DNA from: DASUAS01 sp963819475
GTDB lineage: Bacteria > Actinomycetota > Acidimicrobiia > IMCC26256 > DASPTH01
Assembly (NCBI GenBank): GCA_963819475.1
Contig: CAWFWE010000003.1
Span: 186,001 to 250,000, forward strand
DNA: 64,000 nt
Direction: 5' to 3'
In this document: piece by piece, positions 39,654-48,092 of the stretch
Layout of the letters: every line of letters starts with the position of its first letter
How positions within the stretch are numbered: the stretch's first letter is position 1
The notes under the pieces: generated by a model
What the model saw: only the letters and a program-made list of their open reading frames with translations
Told to the model about the DNA's origin: nothing
Databases searched by the model: none
Position numbers and translations under genes: made by a program

Positions 39654-40484
39654 TCAGCGCTGGTTCACGCGTGAGCGGAGCGCGGCGAAGCAGAGCGAGA
39701 AGCTGACCAGGAACACCACCAGCAGGGCCAGGGCGGCCTTGCCGAGGTCGTCCCAGTGCCAGCCGCCGAGGGCGAGCGAGCGCATGCCCTCGAGCAGGTA
39801 GGTGACCGGGTTCCACCCCGCCACCGTGTCGAGCCAACCGCTCAGTTGGTCGCGCGGCACGTACGAGGAGGTGAGGAACAGGAACGGGAAGAACAGCAGG
39901 AAGCTCGAGTTCACCGCGGCGGGGTTGCCCGTCTTCAGCGCGATGGCGTACCCGAAGCCGGCGAACGCGAGGCTCCAGAGCGACGCGATGACGATGAACA
40001 TCAGCACCCCGAGCGCACCGGCGTGGAAGTTGATGCCCAGTGCGAACGCCAACCCGATGATCGGCACGCACAGGGTCGCCGACACCGCGACGTCGGCCAC
40101 CATGTGTCCGATGAGGATCGCGCCGCGCCGCACCGGCGTGAGCAGCAACCGGTCGAAGTAGCCGTTCTGCACGTCGACCACGAGCGCCTGTGCCCGGGAC
40201 ACGCCGGTGACGCCGAGCAACACGGCGGTGGCCATCTCGAACGCGGTGTAGTCGAACCCCGCGATGTTGTTCTGTGTCAGGTTCTCCAGCGTGCCGATGT
40301 TCACGATGAAGAAGAAGAATGCGATGAACACCGGCGGCACGACGGCCTCGAGGTCGCGCGGCACCGCGCGCAGCGAACGGCCGGCGATGGCGAGGACGTC
40401 GTGGATCGCGCCGGCCGGCCGCGCTCGGGCGACGTCGGGCGCGGTCCGCGGGCGGATGTCGAACGTGACCTGGGCGGTGCTCAT
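39654..40484 (-). CDS. ABC-2 type transporter permease (drug/antibiotic export type)
   Basis: The protein of 276 residues has about six membrane helices. The central segment GYFDRLLLTPVRRGAILIG is the characteristic loop of DrrB-like ABC-2 permeases, and LTSSYVPRDQLSGWLDTVAGWNPVTYLLEGMR is the conserved C-terminal region. It forms a two-gene unit with the ATPase, whose stop overlaps this ATG. GAGGAGGA upstream is a near-perfect ribosome binding site. The substrate is unknown. A WYL regulator is divergent from the pair. Confidence 0.92.
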   Translation of the reverse strand: MSTAQVTFDIRPRTAPDVARARPAGAIHDVLAIAGRSLRAVPRDLEAVVPPVFIAFFFFIVNIGTLENLTQNNIAGFDYTAFEMATAVLLGVTGVSRAQALVVDVQNGYFDRLLLTPVRRGAILIGHMVADVAVSATLCVPIIGLAFALGINFHAGALGVLMFIVIASLWSLAFAGFGYAIALKTGNPAAVNSSFLLFFPFLFLTSSYVPRDQLSGWLDTVAGWNPVTYLLEGMRSLALGGWHWDDLGKAALALLVVFLVSFSLCFAALRSRVNQR

Positions 40485-41524
40485 GACCGATCCTCCTCGG
40501 CATCGAAGTGGGCGCCCGTGAGCTCGAGGAACACGTCGTCGAGCGTCGGCGTGCGCAGCGTGAGGTCGCGCACCCTGATCGAGGCGTCGTGCAACGCGAT
40601 GGCCACCGGGCCGATGGCCGACGAGCCGTCGTCGACACTGATGGTGAGCTCGTGGTCGCGTCCTTCGACGGCCACCACTCCGTAGACCCCCTGCAACGCG
40701 TGCTGCGCGGCAGCCGGGTCGCCCTCGATGCGGGCGACGACGACGTCGGTGCCGATGTTGCGCTTCAGCTCGGTCGGCGTGCCCTGGGCCACGAGCCGGC
40801 CGTTGTCGACGATGCCGACGCGGTCGGCGAGCTCGTCGGCCTCCTCCAGGTACTGCGTGGTGAGCAGGATGGTCATGCCGAGCTCGTCGTTGAGCCGCCG
40901 CACCTCCTGCCACACGCTGGCGCGGCTGAGCGGGTCGAGACCGGTCGTCGGCTCGTCGAGGAACAGCACCTCGGGGTTGTGCACGAGCGCGGCGGCGAGG
41001 TCGAGCCGGCGGCGCATTCCGCCCGAGTACGTCTCGATGCGGCGCTCGAGCGCGTCGCCGAGGTCGACCAGGGCCCGGAGCTCGACCAGGCGCTGCTCGA
41101 TCTCCGTGCGGGTGAGCCCGTAGAGCAGGCCCTGGAGCCGGAGGAGCTCGAGCCCGGTCTGCTTCGGGTCGAGGGCGACGTCCTGCAGGGCCACGCCGAT
41201 CTGGAGGCGCACCTGCTGCGGCCGGGCCGCGATGTCGACGCCGGCCACCGAGGCCCGCCCACCGGTGGGGGCGAGCAGCGTGCACAGCATCTTCACCGTG
41301 GTCGACTTCCCGGCCCCGTTGGGGCCGAGCAGGCCATAGATCTCGCCTCGGTGGATGCTGAGGTCGAGGCCGTCGACGGCGGTGACGTCGCCGAAGGTCC
41401 GGGTGAGACCCTCGGCGACGATCGCGAGCGGTCCCTGGTCGGTCACGTCGTGCACGAGGCCCTCCTGCCTGGGGTCGGCGGCGTCCTGGCGAAGTTCCTG
41501 GCGGTGGCGCACGGTCGTCTGCAT
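40481..41524 (-). CDS. ABC transporter ATPase, DrrA-like
   Basis: The protein powers the adjacent permease. It shows Walker A GPNGAGKST, signature YSGGMRRRLDLAAAL and Walker B VLFLDEPTTGLDP, then the C-terminal extension with RTPTLDDVFLELTG that is typical of the DrrA group. Two starts are possible. The ATG at 41524 lies seven bases after a TAGGTT box and would be leaderless. A GTG at 41455 has a perfect AGGAGG five bases upstream and gives 324 residues, closer to the family length. I list the longer form; the first 25 residues are not conserved-looking. Confidence 0.92.
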   Translation of the reverse strand: MQTTVRHRQELRQDAADPRQEGLVHDVTDQGPLAIVAEGLTRTFGDVTAVDGLDLSIHRGEIYGLLGPNGAGKSTTVKMLCTLLAPTGGRASVAGVDIAARPQQVRLQIGVALQDVALDPKQTGLELLRLQGLLYGLTRTEIEQRLVELRALVDLGDALERRIETYSGGMRRRLDLAAALVHNPEVLFLDEPTTGLDPLSRASVWQEVRRLNDELGMTILLTTQYLEEADELADRVGIVDNGRLVAQGTPTELKRNIGTDVVVARIEGDPAAAQHALQGVYGVVAVEGRDHELTISVDDGSSAIGPVAIALHDASIRVRDLTLRTPTLDDVFLELTGAHFDAEEDRS

Positions 41525-41531
41525 GACTCCG

Positions 41532-41537
41532 AACCTA
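41532..41537 (-). promoter_or_regulatory. Candidate -10 box (ABC transporter operon)
   Basis: TAGGTT on the minus strand, seven bases before the ATG at 41524. Just upstream is a region with the palindrome CCGTACGG (41593-41600) that could be a regulator site. Confidence 0.42.
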
Positions 41538-41633
41538 CGGATCACTGCGGCCAGATCCTGGCCGCGATGTGTGGGAATCTTCTCGGGTCAGACCGTACGG
41601 ACGGCCCGAATTCATCGAACGGTGAAGGGTGCG

Positions 41634-42593
41634 ATGGCGGACAACGACCCGACCGAGCGAGCCCTGCTGCTGCTCTCGCTGCTGCAGACGCACCGGTTCT
41701 GGCCGGGCGCGGAGCTGACCGAGCGTCTGGGCGTCAGCGCCCGCACGCTGCGGCGCGACGTCGACCGCCTCCGGTCACTGGGCTACCCGGTCGACGCCAC
41801 GCCCGGGGCCGCCGGCGGCTACCGCCTCGCCACCGGCGCCCACCTGCCGCCGCTGTTGCTCGACGACGAGGAGGCCGTCGCCATCGCGGTCGGGCTGCGG
41901 ACGGCCGCCGGCGCGTCGATCGACGGCATGGACGACACCGCGCTGCGCGCGCTGGCCAAGCTCGAGCAGGTGCTGCCCGACCGGCTGCGGCGACGGGTCC
42001 ATGCGGTGCACAGCAACGTCGTGTCGCTGCAGTGGGGCGGAGGCCCGACGGTCGACGCCGATGCCCTCGCGGTGCTCGCGCTGGCGTGTCGCGACCGCGA
42101 GCAGGTCCGCTTCGACTACCGCCGTCGCGACGGCGACGATTCGAGCCGCCTGGTCGAGCCTCACCAGCTCGTGTCGACCGGGCGCCGGTGGTACCTCGTC
42201 GCGTGGGACGTCCGCCGCGACGACTGGCGCACGTTCCGCCTCGACCGCCTCGCGCGGCCGCGGTTGGCCGGCGTCCGATGCGCGGCGCGCGAGCTCCCCG
42301 GCGGCGACGCGGCCGCGTTCGTGGCCGAGTCGATCCGCACCATGCCCCTGCCGCACTCCGCCCTGCTCGAGGTCGACGGTGCACCCGACGCGGTGCGCGA
42401 CATGCTCCGCTGGAGCGACGCCGAGGTCGAGGAGCTCGGCGACGGTCGTGCCCGCGTGCGCGTCGGCAGCGGGAGCCACGAGGCGTTGCTGCGCGTCGTC
42501 ACCTGGCTCGCCGGACAGTACGCGGTCGTCGTGCGCGAGCCCGACGAGCTCGCGGCTCGTGTGGAACAGCTGGTGGTGCGGCTACGGCGCTGA
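41634..42593 (+). CDS. WYL-domain transcriptional regulator
   Basis: The protein of 319 residues has an N-terminal helix-turn-helix (AELTERLGVSARTLRRDVDRL) and a C-terminal WYL domain with the motif STGRRWYLVAWDV and the arginines of WRTFRLDRL. WYL domains sense nucleic acids or small ligands. The gene is divergent from an ABC exporter operon, with 109 bases between, a common arrangement for a local regulator. The palindrome CCGTACGG in that gap is a candidate operator, but it is only eight bases and unproven. Confidence 0.92.
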   Translation: MADNDPTERALLLLSLLQTHRFWPGAELTERLGVSARTLRRDVDRLRSLGYPVDATPGAAGGYRLATGAHLPPLLLDDEEAVAIAVGLRTAAGASIDGMDDTALRALAKLEQVLPDRLRRRVHAVHSNVVSLQWGGGPTVDADALAVLALACRDREQVRFDYRRRDGDDSSRLVEPHQLVSTGRRWYLVAWDVRRDDWRTFRLDRLARPRLAGVRCAARELPGGDAAAFVAESIRTMPLPHSALLEVDGAPDAVRDMLRWSDAEVEELGDGRARVRVGSGSHEALLRVVTWLAGQYAVVVREPDELAARVEQLVVRLRR

Positions 42594-42601
42594 TTCCGCG
42601 A

Positions 42602-43786
42602 TCAGTGCGTGAGGACGCTGCCGTCGGCGAGCACGGCGTGCGGGAGGCACTGCTCGTCGTACTCGGCGATCACGATCGGCGCGGCGTGCTCGCCGCAGGC
42701 CGGGCACGCGGGGTCGCGCCGCACCTTGAAGGCGCGGAACGACTGCTCGAGCGCGTCGTAGGCGAGGAGCCGACCGATCAGCGGGTCGCCGAGGTCGAGG
42801 ATCAGCTTGATCGCCTCGAGCGCCTGGATCGAGCCGATGATGCCGGGGAGCACGCCGAGCACGCCGGCCTCCGCGCAGCTCGGCGCCAGCTCCGGCGGCG
42901 GCGGCTCGGGCAGGAGGCAGCGGTAGCAGGGGCCCTCGTAGGGCTTGAACACCGAGACCTGCCCCTCGAAGCGGAAGATCGAGCCGTGCACGACCGGGAT
43001 GCGCTTCAGCAACGACGCGTCGTTGAGGAGGTAGCGCGTGGGGAAGTTGTCGGTGCCGTCGACGATCACGTCGTAGCCGTCGATGATGTCGAGCACGTTG
43101 TCGGCGCCGAAGCGGACGTCGTACGTGACGACGTCGACGTCGGGGTTCAGCTCGGTGAGGGTCTTCTTCGCCGAGTCGACCTTGCGTTCGCCGATGCGGT
43201 CCATGTTGTGGAGGATCTGGCGCTGCAGGTTCGACGCGTCGACGACGTCCATGTCGACGATGCCGAGCGTGCCGACGCCCGCAGCCGCGAGGTAGAGCGC
43301 GGCGGGCGAGCCGAGTCCGCCCGCACCGAGCAGCAGCACGCGGCTCTCGAGCAGTTCCTGCTGGCCGGCCTCGCCGACCTCGGGAAGGAGGAGGTGGCGC
43401 CCGTAGCGCTCGCGCTGCTCGGCGGTGAGGGTCTGGGGAGTGATCCAGGGGCGGCCCTCGTTCTTCCAGCGCCCGAACCCGCCGGCCATCGACACGACGT
43501 CGGTGAAGCCGAGCTGCTGGAGGGTTTCGGCGGCGAAGGCGGAGCGGTTGCCGCCGGCGCAGTACAGGACGATGGGCGCGTCGCGGTCGAGGAGCTTGGT
43601 CTCGGCCTGGCTCTCGAGATGGCCGCGGGGGATGAACACCGACCCCGGGATCGTGCCCTGGTCGTGCTCGTCCTGCTCGCGCACGTCGACGAACGTGGCC
43701 TGCCCGAGGCGCGCCTCGGCGTCCTCGGGCTGGATCTCGGTGATGCGCTGCTTGGTGTCCCGGAGCAGCTCGCGGTAACTCGGCAT
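42602..43786 (-). CDS. moeB: Rhodanese-ThiF/MoeB fusion (sulfur-carrier adenylyltransferase)
   Basis: The protein of 394 residues has a rhodanese domain at the N-terminus (about 15-110), with the active Cys76 in VLYCAGGNRS. A ThiF/MoeB adenylation domain follows, with the ATP loop LLLGAGGLGSPAALYL and the zinc cysteines CPAC near the end. In MoeZ and MOCS3 the order is the other way round, with rhodanese last. The probable role is to activate a ThiS/MoaD-like carrier and load sulfur. GAGGGAG precedes the ATG, and TAGCAT at 43814-43819 is a candidate -10. Confidence 0.9.
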   Translation of the reverse strand: MPSYRELLRDTKQRITEIQPEDAEARLGQATFVDVREQDEHDQGTIPGSVFIPRGHLESQAETKLLDRDAPIVLYCAGGNRSAFAAETLQQLGFTDVVSMAGGFGRWKNEGRPWITPQTLTAEQRERYGRHLLLPEVGEAGQQELLESRVLLLGAGGLGSPAALYLAAAGVGTLGIVDMDVVDASNLQRQILHNMDRIGERKVDSAKKTLTELNPDVDVVTYDVRFGADNVLDIIDGYDVIVDGTDNFPTRYLLNDASLLKRIPVVHGSIFRFEGQVSVFKPYEGPCYRCLLPEPPPPELAPSCAEAGVLGVLPGIIGSIQALEAIKLILDLGDPLIGRLLAYDALEQSFRAFKVRRDPACPACGEHAAPIVIAEYDEQCLPHAVLADGSVLTH

Positions 43787-43813
43787 CCTGGGTCTCCCTC
43801 GTCCTGCGTTGAA

Positions 43814-43819
43814 ATGCTA
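43814..43819 (-). promoter_or_regulatory. Candidate -10 box (rhodanese-ThiF gene)
   Basis: TAGCAT on the minus strand with a leader of about 20 bases that contains GAGGGAG. This is one of the few conventional-leader promoters here. Confidence 0.38.
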
Positions 43820-43888
43820 CCGCGATGGTCGGGTATTCCCAAGCGGGCCCTCCACCTTGCCCCAATTCGGTGGGGGCAGTGGCGCGGG

Positions 43889-44650
43889 TCAGACGCGCAC
43901 CACCAGATCCGGGAGCACCTCGCCCAGGCGGTCGCGGAGCACGAACTCGGCCAGCGGGTCGAACGGCGTCTCCTCGCCGTTGAGCACCGCCAGCACCCCG
44001 CCGTTCCGCAGCGCGAGCTCCGGGAGGGCGGCCGCGGGGTAGACGCCGAGGGAGGTGCCGACGGCGAGGAACACGTCGGCGCCGGCGGCGGCGCGTTGCG
44101 CCCGTTGGAGGTCGGTGGGCACGAGGTTCTCGCCGAAGGAGATGGTGGCCGACTTCAGCATGCCGCCGCACTCGAGGCAGGCCGGGTCCTCGTCACCGGC
44201 GCGCACCCGGGCGAGCGTGTCCTCCATCGGGCCCCGCCACCCGCACGTGAGGCACTTGGCCTCGTGCACGGTGCCGTGGATCTCGATCACGATCTCGGGC
44301 GACGTGCCCGCGGCCTGGTGCAGGCCGTCGACGTTCTGGGTGACGAGCATGTGCAGGTTCGCCCGGCGTTCGAGCTCGGCCAGCGCGACGTGCCCGGCGT
44401 TCGGCGCGCCCCCGAACAGCTCGCTACCGGCCCGGTTGCGCCACACCTCGCGGCGGTGCTCGGCGTCGTCCACGTAGTGCTGGATGGACGCCTTGCGCTC
44501 GGCCGACGGGTCCTTGGTCCAGAGGCCCTGTGGGCCGCGGAAGTCGGGGATGCCCGACTCGGTCGAGATCCCCGCCCCGGTGAGCACGACGATCTGCCGG
44601 GCGTCGCGCAGGTGCGCGGCGAGGCGGTCGAGCTGCGCGTCGTCGGCCAT
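43889..44650 (-). CDS. cobB: NAD-dependent protein deacylase (sirtuin)
   Basis: The protein of 253 residues is a SIR2-family deacylase. NAD motifs are VLTGAGISTESGIPDFRG and TQNVDGLHQAAG. The catalytic His is in IEIHGTVHEAKC, and the zinc is held by two Cys pairs (CLTC and CLEC). In actinobacteria such enzymes remove acetyl or related groups from metabolic enzymes such as acetyl-CoA synthetase. A TACCGT box six bases before the ATG indicates a leaderless mRNA. Confidence 0.94.
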   Translation of the reverse strand: MADDAQLDRLAAHLRDARQIVVLTGAGISTESGIPDFRGPQGLWTKDPSAERKASIQHYVDDAEHRREVWRNRAGSELFGGAPNAGHVALAELERRANLHMLVTQNVDGLHQAAGTSPEIVIEIHGTVHEAKCLTCGWRGPMEDTLARVRAGDEDPACLECGGMLKSATISFGENLVPTDLQRAQRAAAGADVFLAVGTSLGVYPAAALPELALRNGGVLAVLNGEETPFDPLAEFVLRDRLGEVLPDLVVRV

Positions 44651-44656
44651 GGACGC

Positions 44657-44662
44657 ACGGTA
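44657..44662 (-). promoter_or_regulatory. Candidate leaderless -10 box (sirtuin)
   Basis: TACCGT on the minus strand with six bases to the ATG. Confidence 0.5.
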
Positions 44663-44726
44663 CCCGGATGGGCCTCGCGGCACCTTGGCGTGGTCCCGCG
44701 GGACCCGTGCACGAGGTGATCGCGCG

Positions 44727-44762
44727 CGAGCAGCGCGTCCCTCGGACGGGACGCGCTGCTCG
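44727..44762. terminator. Perfect 15-bp hairpin between two minus-strand genes
   Basis: Bases 44727-44741 (CGAGCAGCGCGTCCC) and 44748-44762 are exact inverted copies around a six-base loop TCGGAC. The hairpin lies after the 201-residue gene and before the sirtuin promoter, so it probably ends or shields transcription. There is no T-run on either side, so it is not a classic intrinsic terminator. Confidence 0.6.
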
Positions 44763-44820
44763 GCCGCGGTCGCGAACATCGGGGGCGAAGGTCGCGCCGC
44801 GTGATCAGCTCACCGGTGGG

Positions 44821-45426
44821 TCAGGAAGCGACTCCCTGCGCGTGGTCGAGCGCCTCGCGGTGACGCTGGTAGGCCCACTGCGCGCTCTCCTGGCACAGCG
44901 CGGGGTGGAAGCCGATCGCGTGCAGCGCCCGCTCGACGTGGTCGGGGTCGTCGCCCTGCTCGAGCAGGGTGAACGCGACGCGGCGGGAACGCCGGCGCGC
45001 CTCGGCGAGGGGGTGCTCGGCCAGCTGCGCCTCCGCCCACTCGGCGTGCGCGGCCTGCAGCGCGCTCGGCAGACGGCGCAGGTGGCGGGCGTTCACGGGC
45101 GGGACGTTGCGCCGCACCGCCACCGTGTCGGACATCGGGTCCTCGCACGCGAGGTCGAACTGGGTGAGGCGCCGCAACGTGCGCACGAGAGGGGACGCGG
45201 TGCCGTCGCGCTGGCCCAGGCCGAGCGCGTGCGAGGTGTCGCTCACGGTGAGCTCGACGCCTTCGGGGTTGCGATCGAACCGGTCGGCGAGGTGGCGCAG
45301 GAGCAGGAGTGCGGTGGGACCGAGGGTCGGCAGCCAGAACGTCTCGACGTAGCGGGAGCGGGGATCGTGCCCGAGGGTGTCGACCACCGGGTCGTTCCAG
45401 GGCTTGATCAGCAACGTGGCGGGCAT
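44821..45426 (-). CDS. Conserved hypothetical protein, 201 residues
   Basis: I do not recognise the family. The protein is soluble, with no signal or membrane segment. The N-terminus MPATLLIKPWNDPVVDTLGH leads into FWLPTLGPTALLLLRHLADR, and a stretch TVSDTSHALGLGQR suggests a winged-helix-like DNA-binding fold. The C-terminal half is helical and charged. GGAGGAAG is a strong ribosome binding site. A regulatory or DNA-binding role is possible from the helix pattern only. The gene is single, with a hairpin downstream. Confidence 0.8.
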   Translation of the reverse strand: MPATLLIKPWNDPVVDTLGHDPRSRYVETFWLPTLGPTALLLLRHLADRFDRNPEGVELTVSDTSHALGLGQRDGTASPLVRTLRRLTQFDLACEDPMSDTVAVRRNVPPVNARHLRRLPSALQAAHAEWAEAQLAEHPLAEARRRSRRVAFTLLEQGDDPDHVERALHAIGFHPALCQESAQWAYQRHREALDHAQGVAS

Positions 45427-45553
45427 GGCACTTCCTCCGCGAGCGGGCCGGCGGGGCCGGGCGTGGTGCGGGGAAGCAGAGACGCAGGATCCCGTCGGAT
45501 CACGTCTGAGTGCGACAGACTGTACCGGTATGTCCGGAACGCGTCAAGCGCGC

Positions 45554-45745
45554 CTACAGGTCGCTGCCGACGTCGGCCCCCATGCACGGTCCCCGGGTCG
45601 TGAACTTGCTGGCCTGCATCGCCATCTCGTCGACGGCCGTGGTGTCGGCGCCGGGCCCGCGGTAAGGACGGTTCCGCCAGGCGTACACGAACGCCGCGCC
45701 CACCATCAGGAGCGCGGTGCCCGCGAGGATCCAGGTCAGGAGCAC
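45554..45745 (-). CDS. Small single-helix membrane protein, 63 residues
   Basis: The product starts with one hydrophobic helix (WILAGTALLMVGAAFVYAW) followed by a polar tail of about 40 residues with the end PCMGADVGSDL. Its GTG lies six bases after a TAGCCT box, which supports it as a real leaderless gene. Function unknown. It sits between the hypothetical gene and the cyclic di-GMP protein, both on the same strand. Confidence 0.68.
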   Translation of the reverse strand: MLLTWILAGTALLMVGAAFVYAWRNRPYRGPGADTTAVDEMAMQASKFTTRGPCMGADVGSDL

Positions 45746-45751
45746 GTCACC

Positions 45752-45757
45752 AGGCTA
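45752..45757 (-). promoter_or_regulatory. Candidate leaderless -10 box (small membrane protein)
   Basis: TAGCCT on the minus strand with six bases to the GTG at 45745. Confidence 0.48.
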
Positions 45758-45815
45758 CGTGGGCGTACGAGGACGCGACGACGAGAACTACACGCGTGTG
45801 GTTCTTCGTCACAGT

Positions 45816-48036
45816 TCAGGCGAGTGGCACATCGACGGGCGTCGTGCGGGTGCTGCGGGTGAAGGCGCGGCGCGGATCGGCGCCGAACGCCTGGGCGGGG
45901 CGGGCGGGCCCGAAGAGGAAGCCCTGCCCCAGCTCGCACCCCATCGCCCGGAGCTGCTGGAGCTGCTCGGGCGTCTCGATGCCCTCCGCGACCGTCCCCA
46001 GCCGCAGGGCGCGGGCGAGGCTGACGACTGCGTCGACGATCGCGGTGCTGTCCGGTCGCTGGCCCACACCCGCGGTGAACGTCCGGTCGATCTTCAGCGC
46101 CTCGACCGGGAGCCGCTGGAGGTACGCGAGCGACGAGTAGCCGGAGCCGAAGTCGTCGACCGCGAGGTGGAGGCCGAGAGCACGGAGCGCGCCGAGGGCG
46201 CTCAGCGCCGACTCGGCGTCACGCATCAACGTGCTCTCGGTGATCTCGAGCCAGAGCGCGCCCGGCACGATGCCCGTGTCGTGCAGCACACGAGCCACGT
46301 CGTTCGGCAGCGCGGGCTCGGCGAGCTGGCGGGGCGAGAGGTTCACGCTCATCGAGAGGGGCGATGCGTCGGGCGCGGCGCGGTGCCAGCGCACCGCCTG
46401 CGCGGCACGCCTGCTCGAGCGCCCACACCCCGAGGGGCACGATGAGGCCGGTCTCCTCGGCCAGGGGCACGAACTCCATCGGTGGCACCAGCCCGCGCTC
46501 GGGGTGCTCCCAGCGGATCAACGCCTCGAACCCGAAGAGGGATCCGTCGGCAACGTCGATGATCGGCTGGTAGTGGACGCGCATCTCGCCGCGCTCGATG
46601 GCGCGGTGCAGCGCGTTACCGGTCCGCAGGTCGTCGACCGCGCGGTCGTGGGTCTGCGCCTCGAACAGCTCGGCGCGGTCGCGCCCCAGCTCCTTGGCCC
46701 GGTACATCGCCGCATCCGCGTTGCGGAGCAGCGTCTCCGGGCTGTCGGCGACGCCGCCCGACAGGGCGATGCCGATGCTGGCGGTCACGAACACCTCACC
46801 CTCGACGAGCGCGACGGGCCGGGAGACCGCCTCCGCCAGCCGCTCGGCCACGAGCTCGGCGGTCTCCTCGCTGGTCACGTTGTGGCACAGGATCGTGAAC
46901 TCGTCGCCGCCGAAGCGGGCCACGACGTCGTTCGGGCCCATGGTCGCGCTCAGCCGGTCGGCCACCGCCACCAGCAACCGGTCGCCGGCGGAGTGCCCCA
47001 GGCTGTCGTTCACCACCTTGAAGCGGTCGAGGTCGAGGAACAGGACCGCGACGCGCTCGTGGCGCTGCTCGGCGTCGTTGAGCTCGCGGCCCAGGCACTC
47101 GACGAAGTGCGCCCGGTTCGGCAGGCCGGTGAGCGGATCGTGCACGGCCTGGTGCGCGAGCGCCTCGCCGCTCGCCTTCCGCTCGGCGATGTCCTCGATC
47201 TGGCTGACGAAGTACAAAGGCCGCTCGTTGACGTCGCGCACGATCGACGCGCTCACCGAGACCCACACCGGGTGCGCGTCGTGGTGCAGGTAGCGCTGCT
47301 CGATCCGGCAGTTCGCGATCGCGCCGGTGAGCAGCCGGGTCATCGACTCGCGACACATCTCGCGGTCGTCGGGGTGGCTCAGGTCGAGGATCGACGAGGC
47401 CAGCAACTCGGATTCCCCTCGTCCGAGGATCTGCACCAGCGCGCGGTTCACCCGGAAGAGGCGACCGTCGATCGACGTGAGCGCCATGCCGATCGGCGCG
47501 TGTTCGAACGCGCTGCGGAACCGCTCCTGCGCTTCGCGCAGCTCGGCCTCCGCCAGTCGCCGGTCCGTGAGGTCGCGCGCGCTGATCACGATGCCGGCGA
47601 CGGCGGGATCGTCGAGCAGGTTGGTGGCCACCGCCTCCACGACCCGCCAGCTGCCGTCGGCGTGGCGGAGCCGCACCTCGATGCGGTCGGCGTCGTGACC
47701 GGCGCGGGTGAGGTCGAAGCCGATCTTGGCGATGCCGCGGTCGTCGGGATGGATCAGGTCGAACACGTCGGTGCCGATGAGGGGCTCGATGTCGAGCCCG
47801 AGGATGCGCTCGGTGACCGGGCTCGCGTACACCAACCGACCGTGCGGGTCGACGATCGCCATGATGTCGTTGGAGTCACGGACCATCGCCCGGAAGCGCG
47901 CCTCGTTGCGCTCGAGGAGCGCGGTCACCCGGTCGACGGTGCGGGCGGCGCGCCGGCCCACGACGCGCGTCGAGACGATCGCCAGGACGACGATCGCCAC
48001 GAGCACGACGCCGGCCAGGATTCCTTGCGCGCTCAC
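45816..48036 (-). CDS. PAS-PAS-GGDEF-EAL cyclic di-GMP protein with a frameshift
   Basis: About 739 residues over two frames. After one membrane helix (about 7-26) come two PAS domains (about 40-290), a GGDEF domain with intact FGGDEF and HDPLTGLPNRAHF, and an EAL domain. Here EAL reads EALIRWEHPERGLVP at its start and VDDFGSGYSSLAYL, IKIDRTF-like and AEGIET motifs later. The frame breaks inside EAL at 46401-46404, where one extra base lies between the EQACR and AVRWH codons. If intact, it could both make and break cyclic di-GMP. The GTG start follows CAGGA. Confidence 0.9.
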
Positions 48037-48092
48037 GTCCTGTCTTCGGTATTTCCGGGGCTCGACCTTGAGCGGCCGGCCTCGGGGACCGG

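Noticed and set aside
41593..41600. CCGTACGG as a proven operator of the WYL regulator
   Set aside because: It is only eight bases, and wider symmetry around it does not line up. I keep it as a remark, not a feature.
40508..44719. A plus-strand open frame of 1403 codons across several minus-strand genes
   Set aside because: It is an antisense shadow of the ABC ATPase, rhodanese-ThiF and sirtuin genes, made possible by high GC content. Its product has no domains and runs of Arg, Gly and Glu.
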